From a virus: 21,434 bases of DNA. The notes below the pieces were generated by a model. That model had not been told where the DNA came from, did not search any database, and saw only the letters and a program-made list of their open reading frames with translations. This document shows positions 7,624-14,612 of this stretch, in pieces. Within the stretch, counting starts at the first letter, position 1, and the number at the start of each line of letters is the position of its first letter. A program made the translations under genes and the position numbers. The stretch spans positions 1 to 21,434 of IMG/VR virus record IMGVR_UViG_3300009163_000208. One strand, written 5' to 3'.

Positions 7624-7889
7624 GCTAGTAGCGCGTCCACGCCCTCCATGCTGTCGATGACCTCAACAAACTCGCCCAGCCTGCGCATGCGGTTGTGCTC
7701 GCGTATCTGCGTGGAGCGGGGCTTGACGCCGGGCGCCTTCAGCTCAATCCAGATGGGCTGGCGCCCGGGCAGCATGACCCGGCGGTCCGGTGCGCCTACG
7801 TGGCCGATCCACTTAGCTTTGCGTATCTCACCGCCCAGCTCTTTTACCCGCTTGACGAGGTACTTTTCAATGTCAGATTCGCGCATCAT
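7620..7889 (-). CDS. VRR-NUC domain nuclease, 89 aa
   Basis: Stand-alone VRR-NUC (PD-(D/E)XK) endonuclease. The core is visible: GAPDRR (residues 32-37, catalytic D35), then IELKAPG (E49, K51) and a downstream Gln (Q61). Stand-alone VRR-NUC proteins of phages resemble Holliday-junction or flap-type nucleases, so it may resolve branched replication or packaging intermediates. Start: two ATGs are adjacent. AGGA lies 4 bases before the first and 7 before the second, so residue 2 may be the true start. It overlaps the polymerase stop and is followed by the SNF2 helicase with a 4-base overlap. About 90 aa is typical of the family. Confidence 0.92.
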   Translation of the reverse strand: MMRESDIEKYLVKRVKELGGEIRKAKWIGHVGAPDRRVMLPGRQPIWIELKAPGVKPRSTQIREHNRMRRLGEFVEVIDSMEGVDALLA

Positions 7890-9976
7890 TCTTTCCTGTA
7901 TCGGTGTGTCTCAAATCCCGCTGCTGCCAGCGGCATGTCTTGTGCCCACGAGGGCGGTGTGGCCAGCAGCGCGGCCATCTGGTCCACGTTGTACTCGGGG
8001 CTGTCTGGCGCCTCGGCGATGATCTCGTCATGCACCGTCAGCACGATCTGGTAGCCCGCCGCTTCGATCAGCGGCATGTTCGCGGCCATCACGTCGCGGG
8101 CGATGGCTTGGCACAGGTTCTCAAAGAGCTTGCCGCCGTGGGTGTGGACGCGCACCCACTTGCGCGTGAACTGGTCGATGCCCATGTAGGTGATGCCGTC
8201 CTCTACAACCTTGGGCGACGGGTAGCACAGCGTGCGGCCCGAGGGCAGCGTGATCAGCAGCCAGCTCTTCGCGGCCTTGATCTTCAAACCCAGCGTGGTG
8301 TAGGTCTGGCCCCGGGTGTGCAGGGCCTGTAGCACCACGTTCTTGAGCCTGCCCCAGTAGCCTGAGATGTTTGGGTGCGCGATGCGCCACGCGCGCTTTA
8401 GCACGTCGCAGGCCACGAAGGCGTCATCGGACAGCCCGTAGCGCGGGCGCTTGTCCTTGATGGCCCACTCCAAGAACTTGTCGGCCTTGGCCACCAGCTC
8501 CTCGTCGGCCAGCTCCAGTACCTTTATGGCAAGGTCTTCGAGGTTGATGCCGTAGGCCCCGGCAAAGGTCGCAAAGGCCCCCACGCCGCCCTCGTAGGCC
8601 AGCGCCAGCTCTTGGACCTTGCCCACCTGCCGCTGGTCATTGTTTACATCATCGGACTTGACGCCAAAGGACTTGCTGTACGCCAACTTGTACAAGTCAG
8701 GTCCTAGCCTAATTGGTTTGCCCTTGTTGTCTATGCCGATAATGGTGTCAAAGTCACGGAAGGCCTTGAGCTTCCACTCCTCGTTGGCCAGCCACGCCTG
8801 CACCCGGCCCTCAATGTTGGCCAAGTCGGCAATAACTAGTTTCTGCGCATCGGGCGCCACGATGCAGCTACGGATGGCCGAGCTGATCAGCTCCATGGTG
8901 TTGTCCGTTATCAAGTGGGCGCACTCGGCCTTGAGCGCCTCGATGCCTAGGTCGATCTGCTCTTGCTTGAGCGTTGGCCGGGGCAGGTTCTGGGGCTGGA
9001 ACAGCCGCCCGGCCCAGCGGCCAGTGCGCGCCGCGCCATTGAACTGCAACAGCCCGCGCAGGCGCCCATCCGCGCTCGTGCCCTTGCGCAGCACCTTGTA
9101 CTTGGCCGTGCTGGTGGAGCTGGCCTGCAAGCGCACCGAAAGCAGCTCCTTGAGCGCCGAGGGTACGTCCATGGCCAGCGTCTTCTCCACGGTGGCCATC
9201 TGGAGGTCCGGCATGTCGATACCAAAGGCCTCTAGTATGTGTAAGCGCAGTGCTGCGCCTTGCGTGGTATTGGCAACGTGGCCGTCGGTCAGCTCCACCG
9301 AGCGCTCGCTCAGCTCGTGCTGCGCCTTGCTCACGGCGTTGATGGCCGCGTCCACCAGCTCCATGTCGATGGCCACGCCGCGGTCGTTGATGGTCTGGTC
9401 TAGCTGCCACAGCGCCGTCTCGGCGGGGGTCATGTTCACCATGGGCAGGCGCTGCATCACTTCGCGCATGGCCTCGATGTCCGAGGCCGCGTAGGCCTTG
9501 AAGCGCTCCCACTCCGCCGGGTGTGTCTCGCGGGTGGCCCGGCGCAGGATGCGGTTCTTGCCCAGCGGCTTGCAAAAGAGCTGGATCAAGCGCTTGCCGT
9601 CCTTGTCCTTGGCCTTGTCCGTGGGCAGGCCCAGCACCTCGCACAGCATGCCCAAGGACGCCGGTAGGCCGTGGCTCAGGGCTTGGACCATGGTGTCGTG
9701 GATGCGCGCTGGGGAAATGTCTACGCCCCACGCATGCCGGATCACCGTGCGGTCGAAGTGGCTGTTATGGATCACCACCTTGACCTTGGGGTCCCTGAGC
9801 ACGGCCCTTATCCCGTCGGGCCGGGTATCGGGCAGAGTAAGGTCTATGACCTGCACGGGCTCATCGTCCCACGCATACGCCACCAGCAGTATCTCTGCGT
9901 CTGCGGCATACACGTGCGTGCCATGGGCGATGGGGGTCTCGGAGTAAGTCTCCAAGTCCAGATACAAAGTCTTCAC
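7886..9976 (-). CDS. Family A DNA polymerase with 3'-5' exonuclease, 696 aa
   Basis: Replicative phage PolA. The N-terminal DnaQ-like exonuclease has ExoI LDLET (D7, E9), ExoII HNSHFD (D75) and ExoIII YAASD (Y162, D166). The polymerase part has motif A DLANIEGR (D384, E389), motif B RQVGKVQELALAY (R449, K453, Y461) and motif C VHDE (648-651). There is no 5'-3' exonuclease domain. The residue matching E. coli Pol I Phe762 is Leu457. Translation starts with GTG at 9976; no in-frame ATG lies upstream and no strong ribosome binding site is seen, so coupling to the 66-aa gene six bases upstream is likely. It belongs to the phage group in which PolA is encoded beside DUF2815, DUF2800 and VRR-NUC/SNF2 genes. 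Confidence 0.96.
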   Translation of the reverse strand: MKTLYLDLETYSETPIAHGTHVYAADAEILLVAYAWDDEPVQVIDLTLPDTRPDGIRAVLRDPKVKVVIHNSHFDRTVIRHAWGVDISPARIHDTMVQALSHGLPASLGMLCEVLGLPTDKAKDKDGKRLIQLFCKPLGKNRILRRATRETHPAEWERFKAYAASDIEAMREVMQRLPMVNMTPAETALWQLDQTINDRGVAIDMELVDAAINAVSKAQHELSERSVELTDGHVANTTQGAALRLHILEAFGIDMPDLQMATVEKTLAMDVPSALKELLSVRLQASSTSTAKYKVLRKGTSADGRLRGLLQFNGAARTGRWAGRLFQPQNLPRPTLKQEQIDLGIEALKAECAHLITDNTMELISSAIRSCIVAPDAQKLVIADLANIEGRVQAWLANEEWKLKAFRDFDTIIGIDNKGKPIRLGPDLYKLAYSKSFGVKSDDVNNDQRQVGKVQELALAYEGGVGAFATFAGAYGINLEDLAIKVLELADEELVAKADKFLEWAIKDKRPRYGLSDDAFVACDVLKRAWRIAHPNISGYWGRLKNVVLQALHTRGQTYTTLGLKIKAAKSWLLITLPSGRTLCYPSPKVVEDGITYMGIDQFTRKWVRVHTHGGKLFENLCQAIARDVMAANMPLIEAAGYQIVLTVHDEIIAEAPDSPEYNVDQMAALLATPPSWAQDMPLAAAGFETHRYRKE

Positions 9977-9982
9977 TACGTG

Positions 9983-10183
9983 CTACCGGTACGGGTTTTT
10001 TGGCTGCAATTGTGGTTGCGGTGTATTGCTCAGGGCGCGTATAACATCCGCAATACCTTCGAGCAAGGCCTCTGATTGGAGCAAACGGCCCACCAGCTCG
10101 GGGTTTTTCTTGGCGTAGCCGTCACCAAGGATTTCGTCTATCGCTTCGATGGCGTCCCATAGTTTGTTCTTAATTTTGCTCAT
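9983..10183 (-). CDS. Small helical protein of unknown function, 66 aa
   Basis: ATG at 10183 (MSKIKNKLWDAIEAIDEIL) is preceded by GGAG at 6 bases. A longer in-frame extension to 10270 has no ribosome binding site and would run into the SSB gene, so it is rejected. The protein is mostly helical and acidic, with a Pro/Gln-rich tail (TPQPQLQPKNPYR). It lies between the SSB-like gene and PolA, so it probably acts in replication, but no family is recognised. The 83 bases between it and the SSB gene hold only its leader and a weak GTGG/CCAC hairpin. Confidence 0.7.
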   Translation of the reverse strand: MSKIKNKLWDAIEAIDEILGDGYAKKNPELVGRLLQSEALLEGIADVIRALSNTPQPQLQPKNPYR

Positions 10184-10266
10184 AAATTTCTCCGTGTATG
10201 TGTGTAGGTGGGGGTACTTGCCGCTCGTGGATGAACCCACAATGGTGGCGGCTTTCCCCCCAAAAA

Positions 10267-10803
10267 TCAAACCAAGTCGTCTGCGCTCAGGTCGTCAAAG
10301 TCGTCAGAGTCGGCCACGCCGCCGCCTGCAAAGCTCTCGCCGTCCTTGTAGAACTGCACACCCATCAGCGTGGCGTTGATGCGCTTGCCGTAGTTGTTGT
10401 CCTGCACCCACAGCTCGACGCTGGCGTTGACGTAGCAGCCAGCGTAGGGCTTGCCGTCCTGCGCCGTCAGCGGGGTCTTGTTGACGTCGATCACCAAGGG
10501 CTTGATCGCGTTGCGGGCGCTGATGTACATCATGCCCTCAAAGCCGTCGTAGTTGGCCTTGAGGTCACCGCTGTGCAGGCAGGTCTTGTCGGCTGCGCGG
10601 ATGGTCTTCATCATGGCGTCGGCCTTGGCGCCCCACTTCTCTTTGGCCACGGCGTCGATCGCCTCGGTGATGACCTTGATCTGCGGGTCCTTGGGGCTGA
10701 TCAGGAACGCCGCGGAAAAGGCAGGCTTGCCCTCGCCGTTGACGGTCTTGGCCTCAAAGAGCTGGGGGAACGACAGGCGCACGTTGTTAAGTTTTACTTT
10801 CAT
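10267..10803 (-). CDS. DUF2815/Enc34-type ssDNA-binding protein, 178 aa
   Basis: Starts MKVKLNNVRLSFPQLFEAK, the characteristic N-terminus of the DUF2815 family (Enc34_ssb), whose member from Enterobacter phage Enc34 binds single-stranded DNA through an OB fold. The middle contains YDGFEGMMYISARN and YAGCYVNASVELW, conserved family blocks. The C-terminus is very acidic (DSDDFDDLSADDLV), as in SSBs that recruit partners through an acidic tail. GGAG 7 bases upstream supports the start. The role is to coat ssDNA at the fork and recruit polymerase or nuclease; partner identity is inferred from gene order. Confidence 0.92.
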   Translation of the reverse strand: MKVKLNNVRLSFPQLFEAKTVNGEGKPAFSAAFLISPKDPQIKVITEAIDAVAKEKWGAKADAMMKTIRAADKTCLHSGDLKANYDGFEGMMYISARNAIKPLVIDVNKTPLTAQDGKPYAGCYVNASVELWVQDNNYGKRINATLMGVQFYKDGESFAGGGVADSDDFDDLSADDLV

Positions 10804-10819
10804 GGGGAATCTCCAAAGG

Positions 10820-11974
10820 TTAAGGGTTTGTCACGTCGTCAAAATCAGAAGCGGTCGCTGACGTAACCAGTGCGGGACGCTTATCGGAAACAGGGGCCAC
10901 CGAGGGCGAGCCCTCGGACTGGGTGATCAGCTCGGCGATCTTGGGCCACTGGCGCGGTCCGATCTCGCCTGCCTTGGCCAGCTTCTCAAGGCTGGTGGGG
11001 CTGGCCAGCTTGTAGTCGTACATCTGGTCGTGCTTGATGCGCATGGACTTGAGCAAGGCCTCGGCGTCCTCTGCGCTGGTCCACTGGCGGTTGCCCTTCT
11101 TGCCCTGCACCAGCTTGTAGCCGGGCACAGGCTCGCCGGCCAGCAAGCGCCGCTCTACCTCAGCACGCACGGCCTTGACCCACTTCTCGATCATGTCGGC
11201 GTTGGTCATCACACGGGCCAAATCGTCGTCATCCGCCGTCGCGGGGACCACGGCATCGAAGTCGTTCATCACCGCTGTGCGGATGGCCGGGCACGCGGCC
11301 TTGGCCCTGCACCACTGGCAACCCTTGGGGGAGGGCACGAGCGGCGCGTCCGGCTGGTAAGTCAGCTCGGCCAAGAACTGCACCTCGGCGGCGAAGTTGT
11401 TCAGCTCGTCTACGCTCAGGCTCCACTCAGGCGCCGCGTTCAGGCGGGGCTGGACGATGCCAACGCGCACGCGCTGGAAGTCGTAGGCGATGTCCCACTC
11501 CCTGAGCACACCGCAGGCGTACATCAGGAGCTGCGGGTTGTTTTCGGCCTCCACTTCGACGCCGCGCCCGAACTTGGCGTCCAGCACGATCAGCTCGTCT
11601 GGTGTCAGGATCACGGCGTCGGCAGTGCCTTGCGCGCCGGGTTCCCGGGTCAGGTGGTCGATGCCCACGCGCTGCTCCACGAGCAAGCGCCCATTGGTGG
11701 CCTTGACAACAGAGCGCACGTGGTCCACGTACTTTTGCACGGCCTGCGCCTGCTCTACCTGCAAGATCAGCCCGGTCTCGGTGTCGGTCACGCCGATGTA
11801 GCCCGAGGCGTCAGTGCCTGCGGCCAAGCAGTGCGCCGCCACGGTGTGCATCATCGTGCCCTCCTCGGCGCTGGACGATGATGTGTCGGGGATGTCCTTG
11901 GATAGCGCCACCGAGCCGGGGCAGGTCATCCAGCGCACTGCGCTGCTGGGTGATAGCTGGGCGTGTTCGCTCAT
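10820..11974 (-). CDS. DUF2800 RecB/Cas4-like nuclease, 384 aa
   Basis: PD-(D/E)XK nuclease of the DUF2800 family. Visible motifs: RWMTCPGS (Cys18), EEGTMMH (E38, H43), GTADA (D119), VLDAKFG (D132, K134), QLLMYA (Q148, Y152) and CQWCRAKAAC (Cys219, 222, 228). The four Cys fit a 4Fe-4S cluster as in AddB/Cas4-type nucleases, and the acidic/Lys set is complete, so an active exonuclease is expected. The C-terminal 100 residues form an extra helical region ending in ASDFDD. It probably processes DNA ends in recombination-dependent replication together with the SSB next to it. The start overlaps the upstream gene by ATGA. Confidence 0.92.
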   Translation of the reverse strand: MSEHAQLSPSSAVRWMTCPGSVALSKDIPDTSSSSAEEGTMMHTVAAHCLAAGTDASGYIGVTDTETGLILQVEQAQAVQKYVDHVRSVVKATNGRLLVEQRVGIDHLTREPGAQGTADAVILTPDELIVLDAKFGRGVEVEAENNPQLLMYACGVLREWDIAYDFQRVRVGIVQPRLNAAPEWSLSVDELNNFAAEVQFLAELTYQPDAPLVPSPKGCQWCRAKAACPAIRTAVMNDFDAVVPATADDDDLARVMTNADMIEKWVKAVRAEVERRLLAGEPVPGYKLVQGKKGNRQWTSAEDAEALLKSMRIKHDQMYDYKLASPTSLEKLAKAGEIGPRQWPKIAELITQSEGSPSVAPVSDKRPALVTSATASDFDDVTNP

Positions 11975-12324
11975 GCCAGCTCTGCCAAGAAGGCCGGGTA
12001 GTCGGCAGGCTTGAGCTGGGGGCCCTTAGCCGCGCCGAACTTGGACAGCGCCGCGAGGACCTTGGCCCGGTCCTTGGGGAAGGTGTCGGTGATGGCCTTG
12101 GCCACCATGTCGTAGGTCACCTCAGACGAGGATGCGGGGGATTGCGTCGTAGTAGGCTCCTCGGGTTTCGGCAAAGGTTTTAGCGCCTCGGCTTTTGGCG
12201 CCTTCTCCTTTGGGTAGACCACCTCGGTAACGAAGGTTGGCTCGGGTATGCGTGCGCTCTGTAGCGTCGCGTTAAGGGCGTTCACTGCTTCGGTGAGGCC
12301 CCGGATTGTGTCTTCTAGGCTCAT
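11971..12324 (-). CDS. Replication-module accessory protein, 117 aa
   Basis: The start is the ATG at 12324 (MSLEDTIRGLTEAVNALNATL), preceded by GGAG at 8 bases. An upstream in-frame ATG at 12351 lies in the operator and lacks a ribosome binding site. The N-terminus is a Leu-spaced helix; the middle is a Pro/Lys/Glu/Thr-rich linker. The C-terminal 50 residues (VTYDMVAKAITDTF then KVLAALSKFGA) form a small helical domain that I have seen in short phage proteins beside recombination genes. It is the first gene of the minus-strand operon. A scaffold or loader role for the nuclease or SSB is a guess. Confidence 0.75.
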   Translation of the reverse strand: MSLEDTIRGLTEAVNALNATLQSARIPEPTFVTEVVYPKEKAPKAEALKPLPKPEEPTTTQSPASSSEVTYDMVAKAITDTFPKDRAKVLAALSKFGAAKGPQLKPADYPAFLAELA

Positions 12325-12342
12325 GTGTGTATCTCCGTTAAC

Positions 12343-12362
12343 CCACAACACAATTGTTGTGG
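12343..12362. promoter_or_regulatory. Operator-like inverted repeat
   Basis: CCACAAC and GTTGTGG form perfect 7-bp arms around a 6-base AT-rich spacer (ACAATT). The site lies 19 bases upstream of the first minus-strand replication gene, where a repressor would block transcription start or elongation. Its half-site contains the same ACAAC/GTTGT pentamer as the array at 12419-12463. I could not fix a convincing minus-strand -10/-35 pair. Confidence 0.6.
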
Positions 12363-12418
12363 CGAGGCGATCTTACATCACATTTTGGGCAGTTGCTGTA
12401 ACTTTCTAAAAAATATTT

Positions 12419-12463
12419 GTTGTAAACCACAACTTTTTGTTGTATGCTTCGCTTCCCTACAAC
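12419..12463 (+). promoter_or_regulatory. Rightward early promoter overlapped by phased pentamers
   Basis: TTGTAA (12420-12425), a 17-base spacer and TATGCT (12443-12448) make a plausible sigma70 promoter for the gene at 12482. Pentamers GTTGT (12419), ACAAC (12429), GTTGT (12439) and ACAAC (12459) alternate in orientation and start at 10-base steps, with the 12449 position empty. They cover the -35, the spacer, the first base of the -10 and the start region. CTGTAACTTT at 12396-12405 lies just upstream. This looks like a cooperative operator on one DNA face. Confidence 0.6.
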
Positions 12464-12481
12464 TTTTTGGAGTACATCCAC

Positions 12482-12880
12482 ATGAACTGGAACCCTTTCA
12501 AACGCATCGCCGAACTAGAGGCAATGCACACCAAAAACCTAGCCGTGCTAGACGCGCTTACCACTAAGCTAAACGACCTACGCTTCAAACACGACGCGCT
12601 TGGCAAGTGGGTGGTGAACATAGAGGACCGCTTGCAAAAGATGGATCAAAGGCTCAACCCTTACGCCGCGGCTCCCGTGCGCAGTGAGGGCGAGTCGGTG
12701 TTCACTAAGGCCGAGGTGGCTGACGCCGCCGAGCAAAAGCGCATCAAGCACCGTGAGTACCAGCGGGCCTACTACACCCGTGAAAAGGCCAAGGCCAAGC
12801 AGCGCGAGTACGCCGCAACTTACCGGGCCCGCAAGAAGGCCGAGAAAGCCGCAGCGCAGGCCATTGGGGGCACAGCATGA
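12482..12880 (+). CDS. Early coiled-coil, basic-tailed protein, 132 aa
   Basis: ATG 12482 (MNWNPFKRIAELEAM) follows GGAG at 9 bases. An in-frame ATG 45 bases upstream lies in the promoter and is rejected. Residues 8-55 form a probable coiled coil (NDLRFKHDALGKWVVNIEDR). Residues 80-132 are rich in Lys/Arg/Ala/Glu/Tyr with a repeated look (REYQRAYYTREKAKAKQREY), suggesting a nucleic-acid-binding or simply charged helical tail. It is the first gene after the rightward early promoter. No named family recognised. It overlaps the next gene by ATGA. Confidence 0.72.
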   Translation: MNWNPFKRIAELEAMHTKNLAVLDALTTKLNDLRFKHDALGKWVVNIEDRLQKMDQRLNPYAAAPVRSEGESVFTKAEVADAAEQKRIKHREYQRAYYTREKAKAKQREYAATYRARKKAEKAAAQAIGGTA

Positions 12881-13080
12881 TGCGCCGCATAGGATTACGA
12901 GAGCTGCTCAAGGAGCCGTTCAAGAAGCCCACACCGCTGGAGGTGATTGCAGCCGAGTTGGCCGAGGCCCATTTGGCCAAGCTCCAAGCAGAGACCGGGG
13001 TCGAGTATGCCCAGAGCATAGTTGACTACAACCTTAAACGCATTGAGCGGCTTAACGACCGCATGGAGGAATACAAATGA
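12877..13080 (+). CDS. Small helical phage protein, 67 aa
   Basis: Starts with an ATGATG pair overlapping the previous stop, with a GGGGG run upstream as ribosome binding site. The body ELAEAHLAKLQAETGVEYAQ then RIERLNDRMEEY is a helical hairpin pattern I recognise in short hypothetical proteins of Burkholderiales phages. No catalytic residues. It overlaps the following gene by ATGA, so the set is translated as a coupled chain. Function unknown. Confidence 0.75.
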   Translation: MMRRIGLRELLKEPFKKPTPLEVIAAELAEAHLAKLQAETGVEYAQSIVDYNLKRIERLNDRMEEYK

Positions 13081-13289
13081 AAGACAACATTGAAAGCGCA
13101 AAAGACTACACAGACTGGCTGGTAAAGACCGGCGGCTTTGCAAGGGACAAAACTTTGCGTGATGAGTTTGCGGGGCTGGCTATGCAGAGTTTGATTGTCG
13201 TTTATAGGGACGATAGCCAACTTATCAGTGATTACACAGAACGCGCTTACCTGATAGCAAATGCCATGCTCAAGGAGCGTGCCAAATGA
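13077..13289 (+). CDS. Small phage protein, 70 aa
   Basis: ATGA overlap with the previous gene; ATGGAGGAATACAA supplies a strong ribosome binding site. The protein (MKDNIESAKDYTDWLVKTGG, ending AYLIANAMLKERAK) matches a recurrent phage type in which the C-terminal helix reads YxIADAMLxER. Soluble, mixed charge, no Cys motif. Function unknown. It begins the lower-GC part of the early region. Confidence 0.72.
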   Translation: MKDNIESAKDYTDWLVKTGGFARDKTLRDEFAGLAMQSLIVVYRDDSQLISDYTERAYLIANAMLKERAK

Positions 13290-13504
13290 CTCAATGCTGT
13301 AACGACATGGGAAACTGCACCCAAGGGCGTGACTGCCCTATCCGCAAGCAACGCGCTCAAGAAGCCAACGAGGCGTTTATGAAACTGCATCGGGGGGCAG
13401 ATGACCCTTACGATGATTTTGCTGCCAGCGTCAAAGGCTTGATTGCTTTGGTGTGCGTGGCGACTGGTGTGGCAATGCTTGCTTTTGCTATATGGGGGAA
13501 GTGA
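13286..13504 (+). CDS. Small Cys-rich membrane protein, 72 aa
   Basis: Start overlaps the previous stop by ATGA. The N-terminus has CC, then CTQGRDCPIR, a short Cys motif seen in many small phage/prophage proteins that probably binds metal or forms disulfides. Residues 50-70 (GLIALVCVATGVAMLAFAI) are a clear single transmembrane helix at the C-terminus, ending WGK. It is probably tail-anchored in the inner membrane with the Cys-rich part in the cytoplasm. Function unknown; superinfection exclusion or host membrane modulation would be speculation. Confidence 0.72.
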   Translation: MTQCCNDMGNCTQGRDCPIRKQRAQEANEAFMKLHRGADDPYDDFAASVKGLIALVCVATGVAMLAFAIWGK

Positions 13505-13505
13505 T

Positions 13506-13745
13506 ATGCCCGAATTAAATGAAAAAGAACTGGAAAAAACTTTACTTGGTTTGTGGGCAACGGGTAATTACCGATGTCCAAAATGCTGTTTGCCGTCTAA
13601 AGAGTGCAAATGTTTTATTTATAAGGGTGTACACCGTTGTGATATTTGCAACGGCACGTTTGAGGTTGGTGAGCATTACTACTCTGATTGCCCTGCAAGT
13701 TTTGTCCATACTAAATGCAGATTCTCAAAGGAGACAGAGAAATGA
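13506..13745 (+). CDS. Zinc-finger-like protein, 79 aa
   Basis: ATG 13506 (MPELNEKELEKTLLGLWATG) follows GGGGAAG; an upstream in-frame start at 13443 lies inside the previous gene and lacks a site. Nine Cys and one C-terminal His occur in pairs: CPKCC, CKC, CDIC, then DCPASFVHTKC. This fits one or two Zn ribbons or a LIM/treble-clef-like fold. It may bind nucleic acid or a host protein. It is unlike its neighbours, and I know no characterised homolog. Confidence 0.7.
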   Translation: MPELNEKELEKTLLGLWATGNYRCPKCCLPSKECKCFIYKGVHRCDICNGTFEVGEHYYSDCPASFVHTKCRFSKETEK

Positions 13746-13939
13746 ACATCATTGAACTAGCAAAGCGGGTGGGTTATCCGATACAGCACCCCGAATGGCA
13801 AAAAGCCACAGAGGAATTTGCCGCCTTGGTAGAAGCAGCAGCCCGTGCTGATGAGCGTGAGCGCATTGAAAAAGCGTGGGACAAGTTATACGGGTGGTGG
13901 GAATCTGATGACGAGACTAAAACAAGGGGAACAACATGA
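13742..13939 (+). CDS. Small acidic phage protein, 65 aa
   Basis: ATG 13742 overlaps the previous stop (ATGA) and has AAAGGAG 8 bases upstream; a longer in-frame start at 13715 is rejected. MNIIELAKRVGYPIQ is followed by EFAALVEAAARADERERI, then EKAWDKLYGWWESDD. The ADERERI helix is the same general module as the ERExCA helices in two other small genes here. No predicted membrane segment. Function unknown. Confidence 0.7.
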   Translation: MNIIELAKRVGYPIQHPEWQKATEEFAALVEAAARADERERIEKAWDKLYGWWESDDETKTRGTT

Positions 13940-14172
13940 AGTCAACGATAGACATGGCCCGTAAAGTTGATCCAGTAACCGCATTACTGTTAGACAAAAA
14001 ACATCCGCAAGGAATGAGTCATGATGTTTTTGTGTGGTTCCTTGAAAAGTTTGATAACTTGGTAGAAACAGCAGTCACTGAAAAACACATAACTGCAATA
14101 CAAAACATCAAGCGCAAAGGTGGATGTATAACACGCGAAGATGCAATCGAAGCGATTAGGGGAACAACATGA
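13936..14172 (+). CDS. Small phage protein, 78 aa
   Basis: ATGA overlap with the previous gene; ribosome binding site AAGGGGAACAAC. The protein (MKSTIDMARKVDPVTALLLD, ending TREDAIEAIRGTT) is helical and soluble. Its last residues RGTT and the leader GGGGAACAACATG also occur at the end of the preceding 65-aa gene, so the two junctions share a short duplicated sequence. GC is low (20 of 60 bases in the line beginning at 14041). Function unknown. Confidence 0.68.
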   Translation: MKSTIDMARKVDPVTALLLDKKHPQGMSHDVFVWFLEKFDNLVETAVTEKHITAIQNIKRKGGCITREDAIEAIRGTT

Positions 14173-14612
14173 CAGGCTATCAAAGCAAAAAGGCAGCGGC
14201 GCTGGACGAGGACGGGATGTATCTTGTGCATCACACTAAAGGTAGGACTTTTGATAAGTTTGGCAACAAAGTAACCAATGATGAAGACGATGACACACAG
14301 GTGTACAAAGACCACGGCGATGCGCTGACCGTCGCATATCAGTCTGGGTACTACGATGGCAAGAAAGCAGCACAGCCAGTAGGCCAAGCGCCATGTGCAA
14401 AACACTGCGAAGCCACGGCATTGCAGATCGTCATTAAAAATCTGCGGAATGAAATTGAGCGAATGAAAGCAGCACAGCGCACATGGGTAGGGCTGACAGA
14501 TGAGGAAATTGATGCTTTGCACATGGCGGTTAAAGTTCGCCTTATGGGAACTTTTAACACCAAAGATATTTACCGAGTCATTGAGGACAAACTCAAGGAG
14601 AAGAACACATGA
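14169..14612 (+). CDS. Early protein with WVGLTDEEI C-terminal module, 147 aa
   Basis: Starts at ATG overlapping the previous stop, with GGGGAACAAC upstream. The N-terminal 75 residues are charged with an acidic patch (NDEDDDTQVY). A central coiled-coil-like helix (ALQIVIKNLRNEIERMKAAQ) follows. The C-terminus WVGLTDEEIDAL plus about 28 residues ending in EDKLKEKNT matches a module that recurs at the ends of unrelated small phage proteins. Two Cys (CAKHC) lie near the middle. Role unknown. Confidence 0.7.
   Translation: MTGYQSKKAAALDEDGMYLVHHTKGRTFDKFGNKVTNDEDDDTQVYKDHGDALTVAYQSGYYDGKKAAQPVGQAPCAKHCEATALQIVIKNLRNEIERMKAAQRTWVGLTDEEIDALHMAVKVRLMGTFNTKDIYRVIEDKLKEKNT

Noticed and set aside
8619-9494. 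Long + strand open frame (291 codons) opposite the polymerase gene
   Set aside because: It mirrors the GC-rich codon pattern of the antisense PolA gene, has no ribosome binding site and gives a Ser/Arg/Ala-rich sequence without motifs.
11030-11881. Open frame of 283 codons opposite the DUF2800 gene
   Set aside because: Shadow of a strongly supported nuclease; His/Leu/Val-rich product with no recognisable fold.
12325-12351. Upstream ATG extending the 117-aa replication accessory protein
   Set aside because: It has no ribosome binding site and overlaps the inverted repeat; the internal ATG has GGAG at the right distance.
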